From: Artemisia argyi | Lineage: Eukaryota > Streptophyta > Magnoliopsida > Asterales > Asteraceae | Direction of reading: 5' to 3' | Assembly (NCBI GenBank): GCA_030686995.1 | Contig: CM060698.1 | Location: 142,371,106 to 142,435,105 of the forward strand | Length of the DNA: 64,000 nt | Part shown: piece after piece, positions 48,433 through 59,987 of the stretch | Layout of the letters: each line of letters starts with the position of its first letter | Position numbering within the stretch: the first letter of the stretch is position 1 | Made by a program: the position numbers and the translations under genes | Notes under the pieces: model-generated | The model's input: only the letters and a program-made list of their open reading frames with translations | The model's database searches: none | Told to the model about the DNA's origin: nothing

Positions 48433-49039
48433 ATGCGCACTCGTTCACAATCGAAACGAAATCGTCAACTGATAAACGTAACTGAGTTACGTCCTATTGT
48501 TGAGGATCCAGTTCCCAAAATGGACGGTAATCAAGAACCACCCATCATAGATGATGCAGCTCCTGATCTCCGAACGATGGAGGAGTTGTGTCAACCAATA
48601 ATGCTCGGAAGAGGCGGGCCCATTGCCCCTCTCAACATTGCTGCCACTGATTTTGGACTTAAGCATCACATGATACAACAAGTCCAGAATTCGTGCCAAT
48701 ATCATGGCTTACCTAGTGACGATGCAAACAAGCATCTTGATAAATTTCTTACCGTCACCCAAAGCATGAAGCAGAATGGTGTCTCCGATGATGCCCTCGT
48801 CTATCTCTTTTCCCCTATTCTCTAACCCATCATGCCACTGCATGGTTTGATCGACTTCCTAAGAATTCGATTCACACTTTTAAAGAAATGGTGACTAAAT
48901 TTTTAGCCAAATACTTTCCACCATCCATGGTTTCCAAGTTACGAAATGACATTAGTAACTTTCGTCAGCATCCCGAAGATCTCTATTTGAGGCATGGGAA
49001 CGCTATAAGCTCTTCATTGATCGGTGTCCTAACCATAAC
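48433..49039 (+). pseudogene. Gag N-terminal part, interrupted
   Basis: ATG 48433 gives MRTRSQSKRNRQL, the typical start of Athila/Asteraceae gag-pol polyproteins. It continues through LKHHMIQQVQNSCQYHG and ends at a stop at 48823. The following sequence still codes for gag in shifted frames (WFDRLPKNSIHTFKEMVTKF near 48843, LRNDISNFRQHPEDL near 48938). At least two indels therefore separate it from the long frame starting upstream of 49040. Confidence 0.8.
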
Positions 49040-52000
49040 ATGTTACTCGTTACCCAAATATATACTTTCTATAATGGGTTGACATTGAGACACCGTGATA
49101 TTCTCAATGCTGCTGCTGGTGGGACCTTTATGAAAAGGCGCCCCGAAGAGTGCTATGATCTCATTGAAAACATGACTCCCCATCATAATTTCTGGGATTC
49201 CTCAGCTAAAAGGGAAGAGTCATGTAAGTCTGTCACTCCAGCATCTTCTGAAATAGCGATCCTCACTAAAAAGATGGATGATTTTGCTTCGGCTATGTTG
49301 AGGATGAACCAAAGTATCCAAAATCAACAAGCCAAAGCCGTTAATCAACGTTGTGAAAATTGTGGAGGTCCACATTCATATTCCGAGTGTCCAACCACTA
49401 GTGGTTACACTCATGATGACGTATATGCTGCTCAAGGTTCCTATAATTCGGGAGGTAATAACAACCAACCGCAAGGGGACCGCAATCTTCTAAGCTATTG
49501 TTCTAACAATTTCCTTGGACCTCCCGGATTCAATCAAAACCCTAATGTCCAAAACCGTAACCAGAACCAAAATCAGAATCGAACAAACCAAGGAAATGTC
49601 AATCAAGCCCAAAACCAAGGTTTCCATCATAACCAAAACCAAGGTTTCCAAAATCAAGGAAACTACAAACGAAACCAAGGTCAAAATAACTATCAGGGAA
49701 ATAATTCTCATGGACATGGCAACCAACATCAGGGAAATTTTCAAAACCACGGTTCTCATCAAAATAACCGGGCTCAAAATTTTCCCAATCAAAATCAAGC
49801 CATCACTTCAGCTACTCAGAATTACCCTAACCAAGCTCCTCCTAACCATACTCAAGCAATTGTTCCAACTGGCCCTTCACATGAGGAGTTGTTGAGACAA
49901 TTCATGAAATCTCAGGAGGAAGTGAATAGGGTGATGATGACTCAGATCGCAGACCTTGTTAAGAAGTCTTTAAATGATCTACCCTCGGGCTCAGGTAATA
50001 CTTTACCTAGCAACACGATCGCTAATCTGAGGGGCGATGTTAAAGCGATCACAACGAGAAGTGGTGTTTCCTATGAAGGACCCAAAGCTCCTACTACCTC
50101 TTCTTCTCCTCCCAAGGTAGTAGAACATGAGCCTGAGGTGACAAAGGACAAGGTGCAATTTACTAGCCCACGAAGTACCGCACACGTCCATCCTCAGGGT
50201 GTACCAGAAACCGTACCAAAACCAGGAGTTGTCTTTGAACCACCGACAACTCCTGAAGAGAACCCTAAATCCAAACCTTCACTACCATATCCATCTCGGT
50301 TACAAGACCAGAAGCTCCGTGAAAAAACCAATCATCAAATGGAAAAGTTTTTTCAAATTTTCCGAGATATTCATGTTGATATCAGTTTCGCGGATGCTCT
50401 CCTTTTGATACCTAAATTCGCATCGACAATCAAAAATCTGTTGAACAATAAGGAAAAACTATTTGAAATGGCACGAACTCCACTAAATGAAAACTGCTCT
50501 GCAGTTCTTTTGAAACAGCTTCCCGAGAAGCTAGGAGATCCGGGAAAATTTCTCATCCCATGTGTTTTCCCCGGAATGGTTGAGTGCTTCACCTTGGCCG
50601 ATCTAGGTGCAAGCATCAACTTGATGCCTTATTCAATATGGAAAAAGCTCTCTCTTTCGGAACTCACCACCACCTGCATGACTCTCGAGCTTGCAGACCG
50701 CTCAACATCTCGTCCCCTCGGCATTACCGAGGATGTATTTGTAAAGGTGGGGTACTTCCACTTTCTGGCAGATTTTGTGATTGTTGATTTCGATGTTGAC
50801 CCACGAGTTCCTCTCATTCTTGGGAGAGGATTCTTAAGGACGGGTCGTGCGTTAATCGATGTGCACGAAGAGGAAATAACTCTTCATGTTGGTAATGAAG
50901 CAGAAACGTTTAACCTCGATCAAACTTCGAGGTACTCCTCTAATTATGACGCCGAATTGGTTAACCGAATTGATGTCATTGATGTTGCGTCTGAGGAGTA
51001 CTCTCAAGAACTTCTTGGTTACCTTCCGAGTAGCAGTCCCACTCCATCTTCTGAGCCTATCATATCCGACTCTTCCCCTTCTCTCACTCCTTTTGAGGTA
51101 AGTGACTTCCTTTTGGAAGAGGTCGAGGCTTTTCTCGCCCAAGATAGTTCAATTTCGGGCAAATTTGATGAGGACTATCTTGATCCTGAGGGGGATATTC
51201 TTTTGCTAGAAAAATTGTTAAACGAAGATCCATCTCTCCCTTTTCCTCCAAAAGTACTTCATAAAGAGGAAGTCAAAAATGTTGAAATAACTGATGACTT
51301 GCCTGTGGTTGAACTTAAGGACTTGCCGCCTCATCTTGAATATGCATTTCTGGAGGGTGATGATAAATTACCCGTCATAATTGCTAAAAATTTAAGTGTT
51401 GAGGAAAAGGCTGCTCTCATAAAGGTTTTGAAGTCGCATAAACAAGCAATTGCTTGGAGACTCTCTGACATCAAGGGCATTGAGCCTGAATTTTGTACCC
51501 ACAAGATTTTAATGGAGGATGACTTCAAACCAGCAGTCCAACAACAAAGAAGGGTGAATCCAAAAATTCATGAGGTAATCAAACAAGAAGTTTTAAAACT
51601 TCTTGATGCCGGATTGATTTACCCTATCTCGGACAGTCCTTGGGTTAGCCCAATTCATTGTGTTCCAAAAAAAGGTGGCATTACTGTTGTCACAAACGAG
51701 GAAAATGATTTGATTCCAACTCGATTGGTTACGGGTTGGCGTGTCTGTATTGATTATCGCAAATTAAATGACGCCACCCGCAAAGATCATTTTCCTCTGC
51801 CCTTTATGGATCAGATGCTCGAGAGATTAGCGGGGAATGAGTACTATTGCTTCCTTGATGGTTTCTCGGGTTACTTTCAGATTCCCATTGATCCGCAAGA
51901 TCAGGAAAAGACCACTTTCACGTGCCCCTATGGAACTTTTGCTTATAAACGTATGCCATTTGGTTTATGTAATGCTCCGGGTACGTTTCAAAGATGTATG

Positions 52001-52582
52001 ATGGCCATATTTTCTGACATGATCGGGAAAACTATGGAGGTCTTCATGGATGATTTTTCGGTCATTGGGGATTCGTTTCAAACATGTCTCTCCCATTTGG
52101 ACAACATGCTGAAACGTTATGAAGACACAAAGTTATGTCTAAATTGGGAGAAGAGTCACTTTATGGTCAAAGAGGGCATTGTCGTCGGCCATAAAATTTC
52201 AAAGAATGGGATTGAGGTTGACAAAGCCAAAATCGATGTCATTGCAAAATTACATCATCCCACTACCGTCAAAGGTATTAGGAGTTTTTTGGGTCATGCC
52301 GGTTTCTATCGTAGGTTTATTCAAGATTTTTCCAAGATTGCCCGGCCTATGACCCATCTCCTCGAAAAGGATGCACCTTTTATCTTCTCACCTGAGTGCA
52401 TAGAAGCTTTTGAAACTCTAAAGAAAAAGCTTACTGAGGCACCGATTCTTGTTGCCCCCGATTGGGACTTGCCCTTTGAACTTATGTGTGATGCTAGTGA
52501 TTATGCAATAGGGGCAGTCTTGGGGCAACGCAAGTCTAAACACTTTCAGCCTATACACTATGCAAGCAAAACGATGACCTAG
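49040..52582 (+). CDS. Gag C-terminus, protease, reverse transcriptase and start of RNase H (1180 aa frame)
   Basis: A continuous frame, numbered from 49040, though its ATG lies inside gag and is not a natural start. Order: end of the gag core (TFYNGLTLRHRDILNAAAGG), a CX2CX3HX4C knuckle CENCGGPHSYSEC near residue 105, and a long Asn/Gln/Gly-rich linker (about 150-270). The protease motif ADLGASINLMPYS is at about 520. RT includes VPKKGGITVV, WRVCIDYRKLND, FQIPIDPQDQEKTTFTCP and the catalytic FMDD at 1002-1005. RNase H begins at FELMCDASDYAIGAVLGQ. It ends at TAG 52580 inside RNase H. Retains the catalytic residues I can check, so the damage lies in the flanking stop and frameshifts. Confidence 0.92.
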   Translation: MLLVTQIYTFYNGLTLRHRDILNAAAGGTFMKRRPEECYDLIENMTPHHNFWDSSAKREESCKSVTPASSEIAILTKKMDDFASAMLRMNQSIQNQQAKAVNQRCENCGGPHSYSECPTTSGYTHDDVYAAQGSYNSGGNNNQPQGDRNLLSYCSNNFLGPPGFNQNPNVQNRNQNQNQNRTNQGNVNQAQNQGFHHNQNQGFQNQGNYKRNQGQNNYQGNNSHGHGNQHQGNFQNHGSHQNNRAQNFPNQNQAITSATQNYPNQAPPNHTQAIVPTGPSHEELLRQFMKSQEEVNRVMMTQIADLVKKSLNDLPSGSGNTLPSNTIANLRGDVKAITTRSGVSYEGPKAPTTSSSPPKVVEHEPEVTKDKVQFTSPRSTAHVHPQGVPETVPKPGVVFEPPTTPEENPKSKPSLPYPSRLQDQKLREKTNHQMEKFFQIFRDIHVDISFADALLLIPKFASTIKNLLNNKEKLFEMARTPLNENCSAVLLKQLPEKLGDPGKFLIPCVFPGMVECFTLADLGASINLMPYSIWKKLSLSELTTTCMTLELADRSTSRPLGITEDVFVKVGYFHFLADFVIVDFDVDPRVPLILGRGFLRTGRALIDVHEEEITLHVGNEAETFNLDQTSRYSSNYDAELVNRIDVIDVASEEYSQELLGYLPSSSPTPSSEPIISDSSPSLTPFEVSDFLLEEVEAFLAQDSSISGKFDEDYLDPEGDILLLEKLLNEDPSLPFPPKVLHKEEVKNVEITDDLPVVELKDLPPHLEYAFLEGDDKLPVIIAKNLSVEEKAALIKVLKSHKQAIAWRLSDIKGIEPEFCTHKILMEDDFKPAVQQQRRVNPKIHEVIKQEVLKLLDAGLIYPISDSPWVSPIHCVPKKGGITVVTNEENDLIPTRLVTGWRVCIDYRKLNDATRKDHFPLPFMDQMLERLAGNEYYCFLDGFSGYFQIPIDPQDQEKTTFTCPYGTFAYKRMPFGLCNAPGTFQRCMMAIFSDMIGKTMEVFMDDFSVIGDSFQTCLSHLDNMLKRYEDTKLCLNWEKSHFMVKEGIVVGHKISKNGIEVDKAKIDVIAKLHHPTTVKGIRSFLGHAGFYRRFIQDFSKIARPMTHLLEKDAPFIFSPECIEAFETLKKKLTEAPILVAPDWDLPFELMCDASDYAIGAVLGQRKSKHFQPIHYASKTMT

Positions 52583-53191
52583 GCTCAAAGTCATTACACC
52601 ACCACTGAAAAAGAATTATTAGCTGTGGTGTATGCCTTTGAAAAATTCCGGTCATATTTGATTTTGACCAAAAGCATAGTGTATACGGATCACTCGGCTT
52701 TGAAGTACCTTTTTGCAAAACAAGATGCAAAGCCGAGACAACTTCGTTGGGTTCTCCTCCTGCAAGAATTTGATATCATTATTCGTGATAAAAAAGGAGC
52801 TGAGAACCTTGCTGCTGATCATCTCTCCCGTTTGGAAAACCCCCATCAAGATGTCTTCGAGAAGAAGGAAATTAATGAAACCTTCCCTCTCGAGACACTC
52901 AATGCGGTTGCCTTTCGTGGAGATTCTGTTACCCCATGGTTTGCCGATTTTGCAAACTACCTTGCGGGTAACTTTGTTGTGAAAGGGATGTCGTCCCAAC
53001 AGAAAAATAAATTCTTTAAAGATGTGAAACATTATTTCTGGGATGACCCCTACCTTTTCAAAATCTGTGCGGATCAAGTCATCCGGTGGTGTGTTTATGG
53101 ACAGGAAGCTAATGACATTCTCAAGGCTTGCCATACTGGTCCCACGGGAGGCCACCACAATCCAAACTACACCGCCAAAAAAGGTGTTTGA
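52583..53191 (+). pseudogene. RNase H remainder and integrase N-terminus
   Basis: The same frame continues directly after the [23 protein letters not shown], then [20 protein letters not shown] and [11 protein letters not shown], the end of RNase H. The integrase zinc region starts with [11 protein letters not shown] near 53130. The frame is lost at about 53185 (KKGV then stop). Confidence 0.88.
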
Positions 53192-53458
53192 CTCCGGTTT
53201 CTATTGGCCCTCGATTTACAAGGATGCCCAGGAATTAGTCACATCCTGTGACGCGTGTCAACGCCACGGGAATATTTCACAAAAGAATGAAATGCCACAA
53301 AATGCAATCCAAGTTTGTGAAATATTTGACGTTGGGGCATTGACTTTATGGGGCCATTTCCGTCATCTCATGGAAACAAGTACATACTCGTGGCTGTTGA
53401 CTATTTGTCAAAATGGGTTGAAGTGAAAGCTTTACCCACTAATGATGCCTGAGTAGTT
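53192..53458 (+). pseudogene. Integrase first half, frameshifted
   Basis: [15 protein letters not shown] and [17 protein letters not shown] are present in the frame of 53043-53426. Near 53333 the frame shifts again: DVGALTLWG should read [11 protein letters not shown] with the first catalytic Asp. [21 protein letters not shown] is present beyond that in the third frame, ending at TGA 53451. Confidence 0.82.
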
Positions 53459-54223
53459 GTGAAGTTTTTGAAAGCTCTTTTTGCTCGATTTGGAACTCCA
53501 CGTGCTATAATTAGTGATCGTGGTACGCATTTTTGCAATGACAAATTTGATAAAGTCATGCAAAAGTATGGTGTAACTCACCGTCTTTCTACTGCATACC
53601 ACCCTCAAACAAGTGGACAAGTAGAAGTTTCCAATCGAGGCATTAAGAGAATATTGGAAAGAACCGTTGGTGAAAATCGTGCATCCTGGTCAGATAAATT
53701 AGATGATGCACTTTGGGATTTCCGTACAGCTTATAAAACACCCATCGGGTGTACGCCTTACAAGCTTGTGTACGGGAAAGCATGCCATCTACCGATCGAG
53801 CTTGAGCATAAAGCCTATTGGGCTCTCAAGCATGCAAATTTTGACCTCAAAACTGCGGGTGATCATCGGAAAGTTCAACTGAATGAATTAAATGAACTTC
53901 GTGATCAAGCTTACGAGAACTCTTTGATCTATAAGGAAAAGACAAAGAAGATTCATGACTCAAAAATAAAGAACCGCGTTTTTAACGTTGGTGATCGAGT
54001 CCTTCTTTTCAACTCTAGACTCAAGATCTTCTCGGGAAAGCTCAAAACCCGATGGACTGGTCCATTCACTATCGTTAAGGTTTATCCTTATGGCACCGTC
54101 GAATTATCTCAAAATGACGGTCCTAATTTCAAAGTGAATGGACATCGTTTGAAACATTACTTTGGAGAGGACATACCATCCATGGTTGTCCCGGATCTCC
54201 AAACTTTCCCCAAGGATAATTGA
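53459..54223 (+). CDS. Integrase core C-terminal half and tail (254 aa frame)
   Basis: An uninterrupted frame beginning [20 protein letters not shown]. Catalytic residues: Asp in SDRGTHF (about 53517) and Glu in [12 protein letters not shown] (about 53625); the first Asp lies upstream in the broken part. It continues with the Athila-type [19 protein letters not shown] and a C-terminal domain ([28 protein letters not shown]). TAA/TGA follows KDN at 54221. Integrase joins element DNA to the host; this copy cannot be made as one protein because of the upstream breaks. Confidence 0.9.
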   Translation: MKFLKALFARFGTPRAIISDRGTHFCNDKFDKVMQKYGVTHRLSTAYHPQTSGQVEVSNRGIKRILERTVGENRASWSDKLDDALWDFRTAYKTPIGCTPYKLVYGKACHLPIELEHKAYWALKHANFDLKTAGDHRKVQLNELNELRDQAYENSLIYKEKTKKIHDSKIKNRVFNVGDRVLLFNSRLKIFSGKLKTRWTGPFTIVKVYPYGTVELSQNDGPNFKVNGHRLKHYFGEDIPSMVVPDLQTFPKDN

Positions 54224-55114
54224 ATTTGGGGATCGAGTCAAGCTAGCGACTCAATAAATAAAAACAGTAGCAACAACATGGGTTTTCACCTGTGTCTCTG
54301 ATTTCTTTCTACTTTCTAACACCCTAGTGTGGGGGAGTGTCCGTCCCCTGCAGCTATTTGAAATGTATATATCATTCCAAAAAAAAAAAAAAAAAATTAT
54401 TGTGATTGTATGTACATACAAATAAAGTGAAAAATGCAAAACGATATTTCCACAGTTAGCTTATAATATTATCTTTTTACGTTCAAAGAGTCGGCATAAT
54501 AGCTGGGACTTTGAATATTGAGGACAATATTCAATTCTAAGTGTGGGGGGAAATTCTAGCGAATTTTATCACAAAATACTTTCTAAGTACCCCCATTTTG
54601 GCCCAAATTTTTCAAAATTTTTTCACTTTATTTCAAAATTTTTGTGGTTATCAGTCCGCCGTGTCTAAATGACAAAAGGATTGGCTAATCCAGGAGCAAA
54701 CGGCTCTTGGTAAAGATATCTCAAATCCGTTGATGGCTTGCAATTTGCCCAAAATTGTATGGTAAATCAACTCGCCATATCCTAAAAAGTGAATGAGTTG
54801 GCTAGCCCGCAAGATTATGGCTTGTGGTAAAGGCAGTGAAAAAACCATAATTGGTAATCAGCTCACCAAGATGTTGACTATTCCATCAAGAGTTGGCTAG
54901 TCCAGAAGGAAACGACTTTTGGTAAAGACAAATCAAATCCGTTGATAGCTGGTGGTTTGCTCAAAATCACATGGTTATCAGGTGGACCATAGTTCTTACT
55001 TGAATCGATACATCTGGCTACTCCAGAAGTGATGGCTTTTGGTAAAGAGTTTCAAATGCATTAAGTTTTTCTCAAAAGATTGCTAGGGACTAGCAATGTT
55101 TTAGTGTAGAGGAT
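54224..55114 (+). other. Non-coding 3' internal region with a degenerate tandem repeat and PPT
   Basis: No envelope-like ORF, although some Athila elements carry one here. The motif ATTGAGGACAATATTC and CTAAGTGTGGGGGG lie near 54518-54550. From 54675 to 55060 a unit of roughly 115-125 bp (TTGGCTARYCCAG...TTTTGGTAAAGA...TCCGTTGATRGCTKG) is repeated about four times with divergence. The sequence just before 55115 is purine-rich and may serve as the polypurine tract. Confidence 0.7.
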
Positions 55115-58100
55115 TGATGAGTGTGTAAATACTCATCATTTTTATCGTATTTGAACTGCCAAAACATCAAAAAACACTCAGAAATGCATCAAAATACAAA
55201 AATTATCCCAAAAGTGTGTTTTATATGTTTTAGATGCAAAATGTTTAAAAACAAATGAAAAACGAACAAAGTTTGCATAATTGGCAGTTTCAGTCTCTCA
55301 AGTTTCAAAAATTGACAAAACTAGTCCCTGAAGGTTTAAAATGAAAGAAAAGTCAACCCAAGGTTTTCTAAAGTCAAAAATTATCAAATCAAGTCCTTGG
55401 GTGAAAATTTTGTGAAAATTACACAAATGGTCCCTGTAGTTTGGAAAATTACACAAATGGTCCCTGGAGTTTTGAAATATAAAAATTATCAAAAAATTGC
55501 CATTGTACTATTCACATATGTCAAATATAGTCCTTGTTACAACTTTGGATTATTTACAGTTGGGTCCTCAAATTTCAGAAAAGTGCAAAATTGGTCCTTG
55601 TGATTAAATTTCTACAAAACCAAACGGACCTAATACTTCCCCAAAATCCAAATTCAATAATAACAAAAGCCCACCCAATCCATTACCCCCTTGGCCCATA
55701 CACCTTCCCAGCCCACTCCAATAATAAATAAAAAAAAACCCAAACCGTTTAATATAACCCCCAGTCAAACCCCTGGCTTTGACTCCACCTCCTCCACATC
55801 ATCACCCCCACTACCTGCTAAACACCAAAACCACCATCATTCCCCATAAGCCTGCCTCACCCTCTGCAACACTCAACCCCTTCCTCCTTGGCCAAACCAA
55901 ACAAGAGCTACACTCCAAGATTTCACCTCTGGCTTCAAATAATCAGGGAAAACGCCAAACACCATTTGGGCGCCAAAAAGTTTGAACGGTTAAGATTGAG
56001 GTTTTGTGATCCTGTGGTCAAGAAGCAATCTGGGAAAAGTCCAAGGGCGCCCCAAACCCTAATTGGGAGATATAAAAGAGAAAGAGAAGCTGTGGTAGGG
56101 GTGTGTAGTTTTTTAGTTCATTTTTATGTCAAATTAGTATAAATTTTCAATTTAGTTGTAATTTTTAGTTTCCAAGTATTGTACTAAGCATTTTCAGTTT
56201 AATCAAATCTCATTCCAACTTTCAAGTACAAATTTTCTTTTCCAGTTTAGCTTATGTTAGTTCTTTATATGAAAATCTCAATGTTACTGAATTGAGGTAG
56301 TGGTTGTATGAAAATCTCAATGTTACTGAATTGAGGTAGTGGTTGTAATCCTGGACTTTTTAGGATCATATAGGTTCCCAATAAGCTTATTCAAGCTTTT
56401 AGAGACCATAAAATTTAGTTTAGAATTAAAACTCAAAAATACAAAAAAATCTAGAAAATAGAAAAGAAATTCAAAAATTTGCAGTTTTATGTCAAGAAGC
56501 TTGGAGCAGGGTGATAAGGGATGGCCCTGGGTTAGTGAATCCATGGGGATTCAATAGGATGGTAACATTGGTCCTTAGTTCTCTTGGTTGAGCTCAGGAG
56601 GCAGTTGTGAATTTATATTCCATTATTCATCTTAATCATTGTAGCTAGTTTTTTTTTGCCTATTCAGCTGTGCTTAATCCTTGTCTATTCCTAGTTATTT
56701 ATGCTTTTTTATTTCAAATCATGCTAGTTTGGTAGCTCAGGGTAACTCAGTTTGAGATTTGCTCATTTACTTTAAAATAGCTGAAATTGATTTTTGTAGT
56801 TTGCTTGTTAGAAAGGTGTTCACTTGGACTTGGTTATAGTTTCTCAGTAAGATTTTAACATAATTAGTCCATGTTTTTCAGAAAATCTTTGTTCAAACTC
56901 AGTTTTCATGTGTAAAAAAAATCACAACAGGTAGTTAAGAGAGTGTTTGGTTTGAGGTTGTTAGAGGACTTCTTATTGGTTTTTGTTGTTATTATTGGTT
57001 GAGACATCCTTCATCAGTTATAACTAGATCACTTAGGCATAAAAATAGTAGAATTTCAAGTAAAAAGTCAAGATCACTCTTAGACATCCACACAGCTTAA
57101 CTGTGGGATTTTTATAATCTCATAATCATAAAAATAGCTTAGAGTTAGTCAAGGTTAATAGATTAGGTCCAAAATTTACATTATACATCATTTTAAGTAA
57201 GCTAGGATCAACAAACTTTACAAAAGTCAACTGAGGAATAAAAATTGGAAAAGTCAAAATCACTTGTGGTGCAAAATGTCATTTTTGGGTGATTTTTCTA
57301 GATTTGTGTGGTTTGAATCAGACCCTGAAACTTGTTGTGGCTAAAGAATACCAGCTTAAATGCATGAATCCATGTTTGTTTTATTTTTGGAATTTTTTGT
57401 GTAGCTTATGCACAAGCTTATTTGAAGCTGCAGGGGAAGGTATCTCCCCTGCTTCATGCCATTAGCTAATTTTCTTAGACCTAGAACTTGTTACCCAGTG
57501 GACCCCACACCTTCCTTTTTGGCTTTTTGATAAGCCAAACAGTCCAACTACTTAAACTTAGGCTTATATTAGGTTTAGCTTATTTGAGCCTGGCTTATTT
57601 GACCACCATTTTGGACCTGTTCTCAGACCCTAAGCTGTGCACTCAGCATTTGACCCATATTTCCAAGGCTCACAAAGAGTTCATAAATAAGCTATAAGCC
57701 TGGCTTATTAGCTTATTTGGTAGTCCCTCAGCTCTAGTGTGTAGATCAAAAGCTTATTTGAACTCTCTTTCACCTCTGTGGACCCCACAGAGGTCCAAAA
57801 GGCACCACTTTGGCCTGTTTTGTTTTCAGAAAATTGGATTAGCTTAAACCTGCTTATTGGCTTATTCACTTGTGATTTCCAGTTCATTATAGCTTATTTG
57901 TGTTACCTTAAGTACCCTTTGCTTATTTTGTTCAGTCCATAGCTTATTTTGTTGCTTATTGTTTATGCATAATCCATTTTTCATCTCATAAGCTCACTGT
58001 TTGGCTTATTAATAAGCACATAGCTTATTTTTAAGTTTCAAAGATTGTTCCTTCACAAAAAGTTCCTAAATCCAGTAGTAAATTAGTTGTGTAAAATAAA

Positions 58101-58907
58101 AATCAAGAAAAGACAAAAATAATTAAAGTGATAGCTTCTATTTAAGCCCTTTTGGCTTATTTTCTGCTTATTTATAAGCATTTATCATTTTTAAATTTTT
58201 CTCAGGTTCCTTTTTAGTTAAAATAATTTTAGGAATTTTTTCAGATTTTTCCTTGATCATTTAGTATATTTTACAATTTAATTTAGTTTAAATCAATTAA
58301 ATAATTAGTTTTAATTAATAATAAATAATTAAAAAGTAAAAAAAAAATATGCTTTCTTTTTTAAAATTAGTTTTATAGAATTTTAGATTTTTCTAAATTT
58401 AATTTTCATTTTTCTAGTTAATTTTCATAATTAGTTAATAATTAATATAATTTAGTTAATTAAAAAGTAATTAAAAATTAGTAATTAATTAAATAGTGAT
58501 AAAAATAATTTTAATTTTCTTATAACATTAGGATTGTAAAAATATCATTTTCACCTTCGTAGGACTTTATTTGCTCACGTTTCACTTTTTATCTTACGCG
58601 TTCATTTTAAATCCAAACGCGCGTTTTTAGGTTAATTTACGTTTCTAGGTAATCTGATCATCAGTAATATTCATAATAGTGTTTCTAACCTATTATCAAT
58701 CATAATCTCGTAGTTTAATCATAATAATCAAATTCCTGATCCTCCTGTTAAATCACTCGATCACTTTAAACGTTTTAAATACAATTGCTTACCTCGCTGG
58801 GACATAACGACCCGGGAGTACACTGTACTCCTTGGTTAGTTGGTTTTAGACGTTTCACTTGGTTGACCATCACCTATTCAATTTAGTTGACCGTTTAGGA
58901 CCAATCA
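55115..58907 (+). repeat. 3' LTR of the Athila-type element
   Basis: 3793 bp, collinear with 44090-47871. Differs by scattered substitutions, small indels and a 39-bp tandem duplication at 56269-56346 (unit starts ATGAAAATCTCAATGTTACT) that is single in the 5' LTR. Confidence 0.95.
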
Positions 58908-58912
58908 TCGGG

Positions 58913-59281
58913 TGTAATGCAAACACATAAAAGTTGACCTGTTTTATTTTTAAGAGATTGAAGTCTGTAACTGCTAAACATGTATCGTAGGCTAGGATAT
59001 TTGCTGATAAGAGGCGATCTAAGGTCACTTAGGGTGTTGTTCACTTGTTTGTTGATAAGAGGCGGTCTAAAGCACTTTTTCTAAAATAGAGTAGGCTGTT
59101 TGTTTTTCCTCAATATGATCGTCTCTTACGTTTTTATCAAATCATAAAATATAAGAATTTCCATAAATTTGGACTTGAGGAATGTTAAACAAAGGGCGTT
59201 TACTGCTCAAATTCCTTGTTACAACGTACGTTTAATAACATGTGCGTGCACAAGTTAAAAACTTAAACACGATCAAAATTA
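58913..59281. other. Unassigned spacer, continuation of the pre-insertion host sequence
   Basis: Adjacent to the right target duplication, so it was contiguous with 44084 before the gypsy insertion. It has a short direct repeat (TGATAAGAGGCGRTCTAARG at about 59003 and 59052). No SYF1 exon recognised. Confidence 0.5.
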
Positions 59282-59340
59282 CACTACAAGAAAAATTCTT
59301 TTTAGCGTCACCCATAGTGACGTGTTTAGCGATGTGTTTA
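59282..59340 (+). mobile_element. CACTA (En/Spm-type) element terminus
   Basis: CACTACAAGAAAAA at 59282-59295 is the classical terminal sequence of plant CACTA elements, followed by GCGTCACCCATAGTGACG, a subterminal-type inverted word. The opposite terminus (inverted, ending GTAGTG) was not found in the window, so this is either a relic or the left end of an element extending rightward. Confidence 0.6.
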
Positions 59341-59372
59341 GGATCCTTTTGTTGTACAAGTCTAAGTAAGAG

Positions 59373-59987
59373 ATATCATTAAGTGGTAAAAGAGTTGCTC
59401 GGATTAAGATTAAGTCCAAGGGTGATGTTTATCACGAGTTATGGAACTCGAATCCTCACCATATTGCCAACATTAGTCCGAATTTAGTTCAAAACTGCAA
59501 AACTCATGATGGCCAAAATGGAACTGTGGGCTGCGTCTCCATTGGGACTATTTTCTTGGTAACTAACAACACATGTATACATCTTTTTAAATCTTTTTGT
59601 ATCATATATTAGTAGTAAGTTCCAACTTATCAATGACATTAGACATTTATTTATCTCATTCTGTACATAAACACACATGATATCAAAGTATTGAGTTATA
59701 GGTTGATCTGCAGATGGAAAGGAACAAGTCGCAAAAACACTCATCCTTGACATTGATGAGGAGAAAAAGCTAACTAAGTGGAAGATAGTTGAAGCCGATC
59801 TACTAAAGCTATACAAAAACTTTTTTTTATCTATCTTCATGTCAACACAAAGGGTATAAAACACATGGTCACATGGACCGTGGAGTATGAAAAGCTAAGC
59901 GCTGATGTTCCTGATCCGGATTCTCTGATGGAGCTTTATACGAATCTCACAAAAGATGCAGAGACTGATCACCATCTGAAGGGCTAA
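59373..59987 (+). pseudogene. Major latex protein-like (Bet v 1 family) pseudogene
   Basis: Block 1 reads SLSGK, IKIKSKGDVYHELWNSNPHH and IANISPNLVQNCKTHDGQNG up to about 59560. Block 2, after an intron-like gap with acceptor CTGCAG at about 59712, reads DGKEQVAKTLILDIDEEKK, WKIVEADLLKLYKNF. After a shift it continues TWTVEYEKLSADVPDPDSLM and ends HHLKG with TAA at 59985. This is the full order of the MLP/PR-10 ligand-binding fold of about 150 residues. Lesions: the expected start codon is ATA (59373-59375), the exon 1-exon 2 phase does not match, and a 2-base gain near the T run at 59822 shifts the frame. Decay is inferred; the T run could also be a sequencing error. Confidence 0.85.

Larger units (their letters stand above)
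44090..58907 (+). mobile_element. Athila-type Ty3/gypsy LTR retrotransposon (14.8 kb)
   Basis: LTRs 44090-47871 and 55115-58907 start TGATGAGTGTG and end GACCAATCA. The target duplication is TCGGG (44085-44089 and 58908-58912). The PBS resembles tRNA-Asp, and the pol order is protease, RT, RNase H, integrase. PBS type, long LTRs and protein motifs (DLGASINLMP, GKACHLP, FMDDFSV) place it in the Athila lineage by family knowledge. The two LTRs are near-identical by eye, indicating a fairly recent insertion, yet gag-pol has at least three frameshifts and two stops. Confidence 0.95.

Noticed and set aside
49490..49895. Ile/Leu/Val-rich ORFs in other frames of the gypsy gag linker
   Set aside because: Shadow frames of the Asn/Gln-rich coding region.
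54224..55114. An envelope-like gene of the Athila element
   Set aside because: No ORF above about 65 codons, only degenerate tandem repeats.
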